Positions 52,818 through 64,000 of a stretch of 64,000 nucleotides of DNA are shown piece by piece. Within the stretch, counting starts at the first letter, position 1; every line of letters starts with the position of its first letter. The position numbers and the translations under genes were made by a program. Under the pieces are notes generated by a model. The model was given only the letters and a program-made list of their open reading frames with translations. It made no database searches and was not told the DNA's origin. The stretch is from Adiantum capillus-veneris (Eukaryota > Streptophyta > Polypodiopsida > Polypodiales > Pteridaceae), in contig CM043962.1 of assembly GCA_014529385.2 (NCBI GenBank), positions 123,062,470 to 123,126,469 of the forward strand, given 5' to 3'.

Positions 52818-55800
52818 CTAAGAATAATCATATAGATTAATGCTTTTGTCATCCGAGATGGTCGCAAGCCTGCCTGCCCTAACCCCTTCTCCTCCTGGAG
52901 GTCGAAAGGCAACACCCCAGACCTGGTCAGTATGGTCAGTAACTGTTTGGACGGATGCCCTCATGGACAAATCCCAAAGACGCACGGTGCGGTCGCTGGA
53001 TCCTGTGGCCAAAGCTGACCCTTCTGGGCTGGCATCAACACTCAGCACCCAGCTCCCATGTCCCGACATAGCACATATAAGGCTATTATTCTTTGCATCA
53101 TACATTCGCACATGCTTGTCATCTGAAGCTGTGAAAAGAACACGAGGGTCCACTGGCGAAAAGACCAAGGACCTTACTGGCATATTGTGACCCTCTAGAA
53201 GATGGAGGAGCTTCCCGCGAGAAACATCAAAAACACCTACTGTCCCATCCATGGTGCTGCAGGCAAGGAGTTTTCCATCTACACTCCATGCCACCGCTAG
53301 TACAAACTTCCCAGCAGTTTTCTCAGATCCTTTGACGCTAGCATCACTCTTCAACACAGAAAGGCTAGCATCCAATCGCCATGCAGAGGTGTTCCACAGT
53401 TTGACTGATGCGCTTCCTCCACCAGCTACTGCAAGAGTTGAGCCCTATGAAACCATGCCAACAATAAGAGACCCACAAAAGGTTATGCACATCATCAAAC
53501 CTCATCCAAGGTGACAGCTCATGCGCTTTGACACATCACACAATATGTATGTCTACGCAACCACATTCATGCAATGTTAGCAAAGAAAAGACTGTACCAA
53601 CTAGGCATGCACATACAGCTTTTAAAAACCATAGAATGTTTACCAGATAAACAATAACCATGCAAGTAATCATACAAAAGCTTTCATCGAAGAAAAGAGC
53701 CTTTATAAGGTTCACCTTTAGCATAAGGAACCTTGAGCATAAGCCTTTATGAGGTTCACCTTGAGCATAAGGAACCCCCTACACATTGGTTTATTCATGC
53801 TCTATCCATTGTCCCAGATTGATCTGTAAGGAGATAGTTCCCGAGCTCAGATTCCTATGGTCTTGAAGGGCAACTAAATATCGAGAGTGGTGCTACCAAG
53901 CACCAACTAAATACTGACAGTGGTGCTACCAAGCACATGACACCTTCTCGCTGGAAACGTTTCGTTTCAGGGCATAAAAAAATCAAAACAGGCTTCGTAT
54001 AATACATACACACACATGCCCACATATGGGTTTTGCATAATACATACACAGACACACGTGCACATACGTATGTGTGTATATATAGGTCTGTGTTCGTATG
54101 CATGCATGTGTGTGTGTGTGTGTGCATGCATATATATTTATATTACATATACAAGTTAATATGTGTGTGTAAATATGCATGCTTAGAAATAGTGTGTGCA
54201 TGTTCACACTTCTTTTTTTTTGGTAATGCATGTACACACACACACACACACACATATATATTACACATGACTCTAGTCTAGACTCCATAAAGAGAGTTTT
54301 AATTTCATGTATGTACATGTACACACACACACACATAAGTTTTAATTTTAAATGAGGTTGCATGTTTTGTAGGTTTCACCGAAACATTTCGCAGGTAAAT
54401 AATTCTAAATGAGTTATTGGAATTTTAAGTGAGAGGGTTTTTCTCACTGGAGGCATCCGAGTACAGAGTATTCCTAGTGCGTCATTCAAAGTAATGACGG
54501 GAGCACTGTGAACGGGAATATCTGTAAGGCCGCCAAGAACGGGTACTTCTGATGCGTCACATCGGATGGGTGACAGGGAGCATCGGGAAGAAGTTCTGAC
54601 CATCTAGGAACGGACATCTCTGATGCGTCATAGGATGGGTGACATAGAGCATCGTGAAGGGGATTGTACCGTAAGTTCGGTAGGAAAGGACTAGGTGATG
54701 GCTATTCCTGATGCGTCACAAGGTGGGTGACAGGTGCATCGGAAAGGGGATATCCATAGTCGAGAGGAAATCCGAACTGGAAAAGAGGAATACGCGTAAA
54801 GACCCAAGCACAAAAATAAAGATGGGTTCTGAGAAGCTTTTCTTAAAAAGCGGAAAAATTTGAACGAGTTTTCCGGGAAGAGCAAACGCTTTCCCGCGAG
54901 GAATCTATGTCTGCATTGCATTTGTGCATGTGGTTGCATCCAGGGACGCCTGGGAAGTGTTGTGAAAGCGTTGTTTTTAACTTATAAGGATTTATTGAGT
55001 TTTTGGGCAGATTCAGACTATTTTAAAAATACGTCAGCCGCCCATTTAATAAGTGGCAGCCATCCAATAAATAAGGCAACAGATCAGCCAGCGTTTTCTC
55101 TTTCTCTTTTTCTGGCAAAACAACGATTTATTTTTTTTGGAAAAAAACAATTTTTGAAAAAAAAAAAAGAAACGACCGCGATCTCTACGCGAGCAGCTAT
55201 TCGTGCCGTGGCGAAGAAGCTATAAAAGCACCACATGCCCTCACTGAAAGGGAGGTTACCAACGCCAGCAAGAGAAGACTCTGCCGCCAGAAGACGCGAG
55301 AGATCGCGAGACTACGAAGCACGGAAGTCGCTTTTCCCGCGCAAGAGTGACAGGTATCTATTGTGGAATTCGTTATACAAATGGTTGTCACGTGTTTGCG
55401 TGTGTGTTTGCAGGTACTTCATCACCAAGGAGAAGCGAGAAGGCTTCGTCCTACGATTGGGAATTTCGGAAACGGAATTCGGAAATTGTCTGCGGAGTCT
55501 CAACTCCGAGTATAGACGGAAAAAGGATTGAGAGCTCGTCTCTCGAATTTCCCTTACGGGAAGGAACGACCATCGAGTTAGAGATTTAGAACGGAGGGGT
55601 TTTCTCTGGTTCTTGTGCTTGTAAAAAAAGATTCTCCCTAATAAAGAATTCTCTTTATGGGGGGACCAGCCCATCTTCTGGTCCCAGTATTGTGTCGATC
55701 TTCTCACTCTCTCTCTCTCTCTATCTATTTCTCTCTATATCCTTTGGATTCAATATTAAGAGATAAAATATATTTATCTGAGTATATTTTATATTGTTAT

Positions 55801-58800
55801 GCGCTCTCGTTTGTGATAGTGGTATCAGAGCATGGTCTCCTCTCTTTCTCTGTAAAGGAGGACGACTCTGGGCAAATACGGGAAGAAGCCATGAGAAGCC
55901 AAGAGAGAAGTAAGCAGGCGGAACACTAAGTCCTGTAGGAAAAAGCTCACAGAGTTGAGAATTTTTTTTTAATCTCTGCAAGAAGTCGACACAAGACTTG
56001 GGATTCTCTGAGAAGGCGACAAGAGCATGATGCTCAAGAACCTAGAGAATCCAAGGAGCGGAATGCTCAAGATCCTTCAGAATCCAGAAAATATCCATGA
56101 ACATCAAACCATAACCATATCCAAGAAATCCTGTCATTTCGGGAAGAATATGAAGAAGGTCTTTAGACCTAGGAACACTCCAATCAAGTTTGATACTTTT
56201 GACGGAAGGGAAGATGTCCTGAAAGCTACTGCTTTCATTCGACAGTTTGAAGTTGCCTTTGCAAACGGCAATTTCTGAGAAGCGTCGAAGGTGAGGTATT
56301 GTGACCAAACACCTCAAGGGGATGGCAAGTACTTGGTGGTATACCAAAGCTCTGCAAGGAACTTACAACAAGACTTGGATTCAATTCAAGGCTGAATTTT
56401 CCGACAAATTTTTTTCCTCTACGCTTTGAGGAAGGCATCCAAGAAGATTGGGATCGGTTTGCCTAATAGGAACACGAGCAAGTCAAAGCAAGTAGTGTGT
56501 TCACTCTTGCCAAGATAGCTCCATTCTTGATCCTCTCTGAGGAAGGAAAGATAAACAAATTTAACGAGGGACTTTTGCCCGAATTTTGTAAACCAATCTG
56601 CAAGATACTTTGCAGAAGATGGTGGAGTCAGCAATAAAAGTTGAATGTGTACACCTTGATGTACATAGAATACAATCCCTGCAGTGGGACGAGAACCATT
56701 GAACATAGAAAGTTTGGAGTAAGGGAATTCAATCTAACTCCTGAGTTCTGGAATAAAAGACCATCGAACTTTAAGTGAGAGGGCAGGTTTTCGATCAAAG
56801 TTACATCTTTGCGAAAATCATAAAGTGCATCGTGCTTATTTGCTCTTTTGCACGAGGTATGGTTATGTCTAATCGGGACTACTCACTCTCGAGTGTTTAT
56901 GAGAGCAGGATCAAATTGAAACATTGTTTTCTGAAATGAATTGGTTTGCTTAACTAGCCGGAAGGTCAACTGTTGATCTGGTATCCAGTAATTCTCGAAC
57001 AGATTACCTGCTACTGCGGGTAGGAAATTATGAAGGAACCATTCTGAGCTTTCAAGCAAAGAAAAGCTTTCATTAAGCTTGAATACTCTTTAAGCTCACA
57101 TCCCCTACCCGGTAAGGGAAGATATCGTAGCGCTTTTCGCACAAGTGAATGAACACTCTCTTTACGAGGGAAGGAACAAGCGACGACTACGGCCTGTGCT
57201 CGAGGAATCCAAGGATTGAAATCCTAGATTATTTGATGAGCGGGTTTTGCTCTAAGATCGAGCCAAGGGATCGTCAAGTTGAGCGTCTTCACTCTAAGGA
57301 TCTTACGAAGGGAAGGAAATTTCCCAGGTTCACCGAAACTCTAACACAGCTTAAGAATTATGTACACTTTTGAGTACATTTTTTTAATTTTCGTTTTTTT
57401 AAAAAAAAATTAATAATAATGTTCTATCCGAAATAGGGAGAGAGAATTCGCTGGCTAGTTTTGTTGCTTTATTTTCTAAGTGGCTGCCCACTTATTAAGT
57501 GGGCGGTCTGCATATTTTAAAATTGGTCTGAACCTGCCCAAAAACTCAATAAAACCTTATTAGTTTAAAACAATGCTTTTTGCAACACTTCCCAGGTGTC
57601 CCTGGATGCAACCACATGCACAAATGCAATGCAAACATAGATTCCTCACGGGAAAGCGTTTGCTCTTCCCGGAAAACTCGTTAAAATTTTCCGCTTTTTA
57701 AGAAAAGCTTCTCAGAACCCATCTTTATTCTTGTGCTTGCGTCTTTACGCGTATTCCTCTTTCAAGTTCGGATTTCCTCTCGACTATGGATATCCCCTTT
57801 CCGATGCACCCGTCACCCACCTTGTGATGCATTAGAAATACCCATCACCTAGTCCTTTCCTACCGAACTTACGGTACAATCTCGTTCACGATGCTCTGTC
57901 ACCCATCCTATGACGCATCAAAGATATCTGTTCCCGGATGGTCAGATACTTCTTTCCGATGCTCCCTGTCACCCATCCGATGTGACGCATCTGAAGTACC
58001 CGTTCCTGGTGGCCTTACAGATATTCCCATTCACAGTGCTCCCGTCATTACTTTGAATGACGCACTAGGAATACTCTGTACTCGGATGTCTCCAGTGAGA
58101 AAAACCCTCTCACTTAAAATTCCAATAATTCATTTAGAATTATTTTCTTGGTGTTCCAAGCGAGAAAACCCTCTCACTTTTAAATCCAATAATTCAATTA
58201 GAATTATTTTTATGTCAAAAGCCAATTTAGTAACACCGACCATTCCAACTCGAGCTAGAACGATGAAGATTCCAATGGACATTGTCCATCTTCTAAAGAT
58301 TTGGAGCAGTACGGGCCATCTCCTCCTACAAAGTATGAAAGGATGGAGATGTAGCAGCAATAGCGAATTGACATTTGTGCCCTTCACTACTCCAAGGACC
58401 CACAGTATGCGAAATTGTTGGCCAAGCACCCGCTTGATGAGATGCATTCCAGATGGCGTTCTGCCATTAGATCACCTCTGAAGTCAGCATTGAAGAAGCT
58501 GACCACACCTAGGACTCCTGCTTAGAAGGTGTATTCGGAGGATGAGTTTGAAGAAGCGGTAGAACGACGAGTTAGCAGGCTCATGAAGACCAAGAAGTTG
58601 CCCGGAAAGCAGAGTCAAGCAACAGACTACCCAAGCTACCTGGGTCGGAAATCTATGCTAAGAAGGCAAAGACATGAGTTAGATTTTAGGATGTTTCCAG
58701 TTCGTCCTCTTCTTCTACGCTCTGACAGTTCTTCAACCTCCGAGTCCAGTGACGAGGGAAGAAAAGGCAAGAAGAAGGCAAAGAAGAATAGATCCATAGA

Positions 58801-61473
58801 AGATCTCGAAGTATTTTAACGGTTCAAAAGAGGATTCCTCTTCCTCGGACGGTTCAGAGTCTGATGAGCCGATGTTCACAAAGAGGAATTACAGAGCCAA
58901 CCAATATGATTTTCTCGAGGACAGGAAGAAGAACCCCAAAGATTTTATGGAGCACCAGCGAGCAATAAAGTTTGATACTTTTTCTCGCTTTAAGGATACT
59001 CATAAGGCCCTCACTTTCATTCAACAATTTGACATTGTATACTCTGAAGGACGCTATTTAGAGCATTCCAAAGTCCGGAGGGCGGCATCCTACCTCAAGG
59101 GGAATACACAAGCTTGGTGGTCTACCTCGCTTTTACGAAGGGAGGCACCAACAAAGTTGCTTCAGTTCAAAAGAGTATTTACTTCCTCATGGCTCACTCA
59201 AGAATACGAACGTGATGTGATTATAGGTTGGAATCATCTGACGATGACCAAGGAAGATACACTAGATACTTATTGTCAGAGATTTTGGGAGACTTTCTTA
59301 CCGGCTTCTTCTTTCAAGAAAATTACGTTCAAACAGCAGAAAGAGCGATTTTGTGGTGATCTACCTAAAGAGATAAGAGATTATTGTCTGCTACAAAAGT
59401 TCGAGTCCATGCAACAACTGATAAGACATGCAAAGCAAGGGTTTGCAATGCATGGGGACACTCTTACGTACGCCACAGATAGATTGGTCACAATTCGGAC
59501 CGGGCAAGTCAAACAATAGTAACAAAAGAAGGGGAAACCGACGGAAGAAGAGACGTTCAGGCCCTCAACTGTTGGCAGAGCAACGAGCTGAATACTTCAA
59601 GGAGGAGAAATGTTATGATTGTGGTCAACACAGGCATGTGTTAGCCAGGTGCCCTACAAGGCACCAAAAGAACAGCCATAGGACAAACCTAAGAGTTATA
59701 GAGCAGCTGGATTGGTAGCAGATTTCGTGGGGACAGACCATGAGCAAATGGATGAGTGTACTATAAGCTACAACGAAAGTGAATGTTGAACTTTGCTCAA
59801 GATGAGTGCTCCGAACTGTGCTCAAGGGTTCCCTTTACTTACGGAAGGGAGAGCCTTCCGTTCCTTTAGTGAGAGAGTGCAATGGACACAAACAAAGTGT
59901 GAACACTGTGAATGAAGGTGCTGAGACAGAGATAGAGAGAGAAGAATACGACACCAGAGAAGTTGTCAAACCCTCCTCCGAAGACCCCACTCTCTATGGC
60001 GAAAGCGGTCTACTATTGATTGCACAAATCTCTACAATGCTTTGGACTTGCCGACGATGTCGACGACGATGAGGACGACGACGAGACGTGCTGAAATTTG
60101 AAAATGCTAATGACTGAAATCTGCTCTGCTGAATTTTGACTCTATGTCGGTGATGATGTCGATGGCGACGATGCGCTGAAAATGCAGATGCTGAAATCTG
60201 CGTTTTCCGGGCTGAAACTACAAACTTCGCAGGATCTGACCGTGCAGCGAGGATCTACTGTGGGAAGGTGAGATCTGCGAGGTTCGGGACTTGTTCTGCG
60301 ATGTTTTGAGTGCTGAAAACTGAAAACATTGATGCTACTGTGGATCTTGTCGCGATGAAGCTGCAAAACGCTGAATTGCTATGCTGAACCAAAAACGCTA
60401 GGCTGAAACTGTATCCTGCTGCAAAAACGCTAGCCTCCTGTTGTTGCCAAAACACTACTTGACAACCATAGTCCATATGTACAAATTCTTATCTCTTTAG
60501 TCACTAGCCTTTTCTTTATCTATCCTTGTTGATGGTAAGGAGATCTTTCTAACCAAACATGTAAGCACGTAAAATTTGCTTGGCTAGTGTCGTAATCATT
60601 CCCGAGCACATTAAAGTGATTATCACAAAATTTAGACTGAGGATGCAATGCTTACATGCACAAGGCTATGGGACCTTAGCATCATAAGATATGGGATCCC
60701 CAGATGCATAAAAGCAAGCGTCTACCTACAAATTCTTCATTAACATCCTTTTGGCTCTTGCTTTAGATACTAACAATTTCCAGCATACTATCACGCAACA
60801 TAAACAATGGGCCAAACATAACTTGCTAAGCTCCTCAATGAAAGTTGTCACCCACCCCTAGATATAATACTAGTAAGCTGGGTGAGAAGTGTGTGACGTA
60901 CTTCAAAGGTTTGAAAATTCCCAATGGAGGGGTGCGATGGTCAATCCACAAGAAATTTTCTAGGTCTATAAATCTTAAGAATTTTGTTCACAGCTGGAGA
61001 ATAGCAGAAGATGGGATTCTGCTCCAAAACAAACAAACAAAAGCTTGCACACTATTGTAGACGTTAAAAGGACACAGAAATCCAAAACACAAGTGGGGTA
61101 ACAAGAAGAAATGGGCAAGTAGGGGAGGAGGTACCTTGAGGTCAAACTGCATGAGCCAGGCTTCGGAGGGGGCGGTTTCAAGGACGGCGAGGGTGGCATT
61201 GGAATTAACATCAAAGATGCGAACAAAGCTATCGAGGGACGTAGAGGCTGCGATGTTCCCCGAGGGGTGGGCAGCCACAGCGATGACGCCCAAAGAGTGG
61301 CCTGTGTGAACGCCATCCTGCTCGAGCTCGTCCCCTCTCCATAGCTTCACGCTCTCATCTAGCGACCCAGTGACAAGCAGCGCCCCGCGCGCCTCTGTTG
61401 CTGGTGCCCACGTTACCGCCCAGATGGAATCGTTGTGGGCATTGCTTACTGTCTTCAAGCTTGCTAGTTTCAT
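52818..61473 (-). CDS. VIP3: VIP3/SKI8-like WD40-repeat protein, two exons
   Basis: Exon 1 is 61473-61135 (113 codons, MKLASLKTVSNAHNDSIWAV) and ends CTCAAG|GTACCT. Exon 2 is 53444-52818 (208 codons plus TAG), after TTTCATAG. Both junctions are in phase 0, giving 321 aa, the length I recall for Arabidopsis VIP3. WD blades are seen at VKLWRG, VRIFDV, VKLWNT, VGVFDV, VRMYDA, VRLWDL and a C-terminal INLYDYS strand: seven, a complete beta-propeller. The motif GHNMPVRSLVFSPVDPRVLF is highly characteristic of the family. VIP3/SKI8 is a scaffold in the nuclear PAF1 complex (transcription elongation, histone modification at FLC-type genes) and the cytoplasmic SKI complex that feeds RNA to the exosome. 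The intron of 7690 bp carries retroelement sequence. The exons themselves look intact, so the gene is probably functional if the intron is spliced. Confidence 0.93.
54000..54340. repeat. CA/TG/TA-rich compound microsatellite
   Basis: Alternating ACACAC, TGTGTG and TATATA tracts with near-palindromic arrangement; the short ORFs here are artefacts. Confidence 0.9.
54370..55818 (+). repeat. Element H 5' LTR in the VIP3 intron
   Basis: The U3 region has direct repeats built around GATGCGTCA..GGATGGGTGACA (at about 54550, 54620 and 54710). It is followed by AATAAAGAATTCTC (about 55640), GGGGGGACCAGCCC..GGTCCC, a CT tract and the LTR end just before the primer site. The left end is approximate. 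It is oriented opposite to the VIP3 gene. Confidence 0.6.
54398..55115 (+). repeat. Left arm of long inverted repeat
   Basis: It matches 57420-58145 in reverse complement over about 0.7 kb. Examples: TTCCGGGAAGAGCAAACGCTTTC against GAAAGCGTTTGCTCTTCCC, and CCATCGGATG-type motifs in the same order. Arm identity is high but not perfect, with small indels. Confidence 0.85.
55820..55831 (+). other. Element H primer-binding site (initiator tRNA-Met)
   Basis: TGGTATCAGAGC matches the classical plant LTR-element site exactly and follows the LTR end. Confidence 0.85.
56027..56760 (+). pseudogene. Element H gag remnant
   Basis: NTPIKFDTFDGREDVLKATA, FIRQFEVAFANGNF (then TGA) and, in another frame, EASKVRYC and TWWYTKALQGTYNKTWIQFK resemble the capsid domain of the other gypsy gags. 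It is too broken to give a product. 56760-57419 has no recognisable content. Confidence 0.65.
57420..58145 (-). repeat. Right arm of long inverted repeat (inverted LTR fragment)
   Basis: It is the reverse complement of 54398-55115. It represents the U3 part of an LTR in minus orientation, without the R/U5 part. A second copy of the AATTCTAA..TTATTGGA..AAGTGAGAGGG motif follows to about 58210 on the plus-strand right side. Confidence 0.85.
58370..59718 (+). pseudogene. Second gag in the VIP3 intron (C/D-type family)
   Basis: HYSKDPQYAKLLAKHPLDEM and SALKKLTTP open the region, followed by an ORF at 58529-58819 (Ser-rich, GKKKAKKNRSIED). A main capsid ORF at 58872-59519 has YLKGNTQAWWSTSLLRREAP, FTSSWLTQEYERDVIIGWNH and ERFCGDLPKEIRDYCLLQK. 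A zinc knuckle with all ligands (CYDCGQHRHVLARC, in the 59428-59718 frame) completes it. It is frameshifted between these parts. It is the best-preserved relative of the gags in elements C and D. No protease or pol follows. Confidence 0.8.
59719..60050. other. Unassigned intron sequence after gag
   Basis: It may be the start of a protease linker, but no active site is visible. Nothing else is seen. Confidence 0.35.
60050..60440. repeat. GCTGAAA/GACGA-rich degenerate low-complexity block
   Basis: GACGACGA-type units (60050-60090) are followed by many TGCTGAAA or GCTGAAAC repeats at irregular spacing (for example 60090, 60125, 60177, 60189, 60212, 60311, 60369, 60401). The function is unknown. 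Confidence 0.6.
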
Positions 61474-62000
61474 AGCTTTCCACCTTCCCTGATTCTCTCT
61501 TCAAACGTTTTCTTTACTGCTGCTGAGTTCACTTTACTCATTCCAAACGTTCTCTCGGGCCTGGGCTCATTCAGTCTCCATTTAGGCACGGAACACCACC
61601 CCACCAAAAACTAGATTGCTTTGTTAGCTGCACCGACAAGATTTGACGATTGTTTGGCTTAAGAACATGAAAGAAGAACATCGATAAATTGAGAACGTAA
61701 CTAAACATATTAATGAAACTAGTACGTGATCCGCGCGTTGCTGCGGTCAAGAAGGAGTATCATTCAATTTTGGGTAACCTCCCCTCTCCCTTTCTTAAAA
61801 GGGATAACATGTGTCGGTATTCTTTATGCATCCAATTCAAAGTAGTGACAACCATATCTTAAATGTTTTATTATGTGCAATAAAGTTTTAAATGCTTTAT
61901 GACATCAACCTAAATCACATCGACTTTGTGCAACAACAGAAAGTACACAGATAATTGAATGAACATAACAACTTTAGAACATAAATTTAAAAAACTGCAC
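61474..62000 (-). other. VIP3 upstream region (5' untranslated region and promoter)
   Basis: It is the sequence immediately upstream of the VIP3 start codon on the minus strand. I cannot point to a confident TATA box or transcription start. No ORF of note. Confidence 0.4.
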
Positions 62001-63070
62001 GTTTGGAGAGGGAGGAGAGAGAGAGAGAGAGACACGGAGAGCGAGAGGGAGGGGGGGACTAAAAGAAAAGCAACAATCCACTTCCATTATTGTAAGTAGT
62101 CTTTGTAAGAATAACCTTATATTCGTCTCTAAAGAAAAAGTTTTTTGAAAGACACTAAATCTTAACTAACAAAATTGTTGCAATTTCAAAATGATAACCT
62201 TCGGGATGTTGCATTTGGTACTCGTCAAACCCATGGACCCACACAACGAATGCTCCTACCAAAACGACGATGCCCCTCATGCAAGGTGTACAATACAATC
62301 CTCAAATTCTCATACCTATTCTTATAAGAGCATTATGCACTGGCCAGCCAGCGATCTTCGAGCTCATGAACCCTTATGTGAGCTGAACCTGCATTACGAT
62401 TCATAGCCACACTGATGTGAAAGTATCATTGGAGTCCTCCAAAAACTCATGCACTTCGATTAAAATGTTATCACGATAACGGTGATTCCTGCAAGCCAAT
62501 GGGTTAAGTACAATAAGTTCAATAACCAAACAAAATATAAAAAATCATCGTGCTTCATTGATGTTCCTTACCTAACAACTTCCAAGCTTTCAATAATGTG
62601 TACTACATCGTGCGTAGTGAGTGGGCCTCTCCAACCAGGTGGATCTACATGAGAAAATTGTCTGTTTGAACACCAAGCTGAAAATTTTACAAAGGAAATA
62701 CTTAGATGTTACCATAGATATGAAATGGTGGATGATGAAGCATCCAACTAAATGTAGATAGTGTCCAATGCCTTCTTTGATGTGGCATCTATAAATAGAA
62801 CATTTCAACCTCATCCAAGAAACATCATAACATCAGCTTTTCATGAAAATCAAAGTTGAATCAACATAACAACTATAGTAGGTGACCCATATGTTGGTGC
62901 AAACCAAAAGAGCACAGTATCAATACCACTGTAACTCTTAAATTTGTAACAATATCTTAGCTCTCGATCACTCGCAGATATGCATAAAGAGCTGCACAAA
63001 TCTACTCGTTTATGTATACGAAAGCGATAATATTTCAAAATTCCCCCATAATGAGTCAAACACCACTGCT
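62001..63070. other. Intergenic, nothing recognised
   Basis: GA-rich tract at about 62006-62056; otherwise no gene, RNA gene or element recognised. Confidence 0.45.
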
Positions 63071-63075
63071 AAGAG

Positions 63076-63136
<61 letters not shown>
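63076..63136. repeat. (CT)n microsatellite
   Basis: About 30 CT units. Confidence 0.95.
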
Positions 63137-63139
<3 letters not shown>

Positions 63140-63308
63140 ATTGCGCTCCTTGTGAAGGGAGAGGAGGTTCATGAGGAGAGGATGAAGACACACACATGCG
63201 CGCACGCGCATACACATGATCTGATTGGGTGTTGTCTCTATTGTTGTAAAGTAAAAGTAGGTTGCATCTAAAATTTCTCGTATGCACATTTTTCAAGTGT
63301 CCAAGAAA

Positions 63309-64000
63309 AAGCATTGTGTATTTAAGTGGGTATCCAATTGCTTGAAAAAAATGTAGGTTTTGTGTATTCCCATATATTCAATTTTGAAATCTACCTCTAA
63401 ATTCTATGTTCGATTTCGATTTCGGATCAATTTAAAGATGAGAAACCTACAAAGTTTAGGGGAAAAACATTGAAACACAATGAAGTCGCCGTAAATTTAA
63501 AAAATTTTCATCTGTCGATTTTTAAGCTGGAAGTAAACTTAGGGTTAGTGCAATCCTAGTGATAAATTTTGACATTTATCGATTCATTGTAATTACTTGA
63601 AGGTGAGATAGAAGTAAACCTAGGTTTAGTGTAATCTAATCGACAACTATTCATTGTAAGTTTAAGGCGACCAAATCCTAGAGAAATTTATTGTAAAGAC
63701 CTTCAAATAGTGTCAAGATTTTTTGTCCATCTCGGGCCTTTGCCACCTCGGATTTGGTCATTCCACTGCAAGCAAGCATTATGTATCTAAGTGGTATCTG
63801 ATTGCTTGAAAAAACGTAGGTTTTGTGTATTTCTTCTCAATTTTAAAATTCACGGTTAAATTTCTTTCCCGATTTTGATTTTGATTCAAAGATGAGAAAA
63901 CCTACAAATTTTAGGAAAAGAACCTTGAAACACAATAAAGTTGAATTTTTTATTCATATGTCGGTTTTTAAACTGGAAGCAAGCTTAGGTTTAGTGTAAT
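63309..64000. repeat. Direct repeat of about 240 bp, period about 466
   Basis: 63309-63554 (AAGCATTGTGTATTTAAGTG to TTAGTGCAAT) recurs as 63775-64000 (AAGCATTATGTATCTAAGTG to TTAGTGTAAT), running into the window edge. A partial third match (GGTTTAGTGTAATCTAATCG) lies at about 63620. It may be the start of a longer tandem array. Confidence 0.85.

Larger units (their letters stand above)
53445..61134 (-). other. VIP3 intron (about 7.7 kb) with retroelement content
   Basis: It has a canonical GT donor at 61134-61133 and an AG acceptor at 53446-53445 on the minus strand. It contains two short tandem duplications (53700-53765 and 53880-53940), CA/TG/TA-rich tracts, an LTR with gag remnants, an inverted LTR arm, a second gag and a GCTGAAA-rich low-complexity block. 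No competing host gene was seen. Confidence 0.85.

Noticed and set aside
52840-53190. 116-codon plus-strand ORF
   Set aside because: Antisense shadow of VIP3 exon 2.
53855-54363. ORFs rich in Thr-His or Cys-Val
   Set aside because: Artefacts of CA/TG repeats in the VIP3 intron.

Overview
This is a repeat-rich land-plant nuclear segment. The one clearly identified host gene is a two-exon VIP3/SKI8-type WD40 gene on the minus strand at the right end. Almost everything else is LTR retrotransposon: chromodomain Ty3/gypsy elements with long LTRs, decayed Ty3/gypsy remnants, and several dead Ty1/copia copies. Nested chromoviruses, tRNA-type primer sites, telobox-like motifs and microsatellites all suggest a large-genome plant. 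A fern or another non-flowering lineage is my guess, but nothing in the window proves it. There is no bacterial-style operon, CRISPR array, rRNA or tRNA gene that I can see.

Layout, left half (1-28.9 kb). A left-truncated gypsy element (1) ends with its 3' LTR at 3850 and abuts an inverted LTR fragment. Then comes a nest of insertions inside an old host element B. Element C (4588-14964, TSD TTTTA) carries element 2 (5876-14086, TSD CACTT/CACTC) in its gag. Element 3 (15191-23887, TSD GATAC) is a complete, apparently intact and very young copy. Element D (24509-26490, minus strand, TSD ATGGT) lies in B's 3' LTR. Downstream is an LTR fragment, then two spliced-looking 3' exons of an unidentified host gene (28333-28846).

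Middle (30.6-50 kb). Two tandem, similarly deleted copies of a Ty3/gypsy element (F1, F2) end in a microsatellite-containing 3' LTR. A minus-strand copia fragment (J) follows, then a long but dead plus-strand copia element (G1), then an LTR plus scattered remains of another copia (G2).

Right part (50-64 kb). The VIP3-like gene spans 61473 to 52818 on the minus strand: 339 bp of coding exon, an intron of about 7.7 kb, and 627 bp of coding exon, encoding 321 aa. The intron contains retroelement sequence, including a pair of inverted LTR arms of about 0.7 kb. The far right end is non-coding, with GA/CT microsatellites and a duplicated AT-rich block.

Element 3 is the only element here with one uninterrupted gag-pol frame and all catalytic residues (with a non-canonical protease triad, DPG). 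The other copies have visible catalytic losses, stops, frameshifts or deletions, or lack pol, so any mobility would depend on proteins from an element-3-like copy. Several LTRs that otherwise differ share small boxes: a GGATTAG/CTAATCC hairpin, a box containing ATACCGAAAGGGGCGCC just after the poly(A)-like signal, and telobox palindromes. Those shared boxes and the nested chronology are the most interesting signals.
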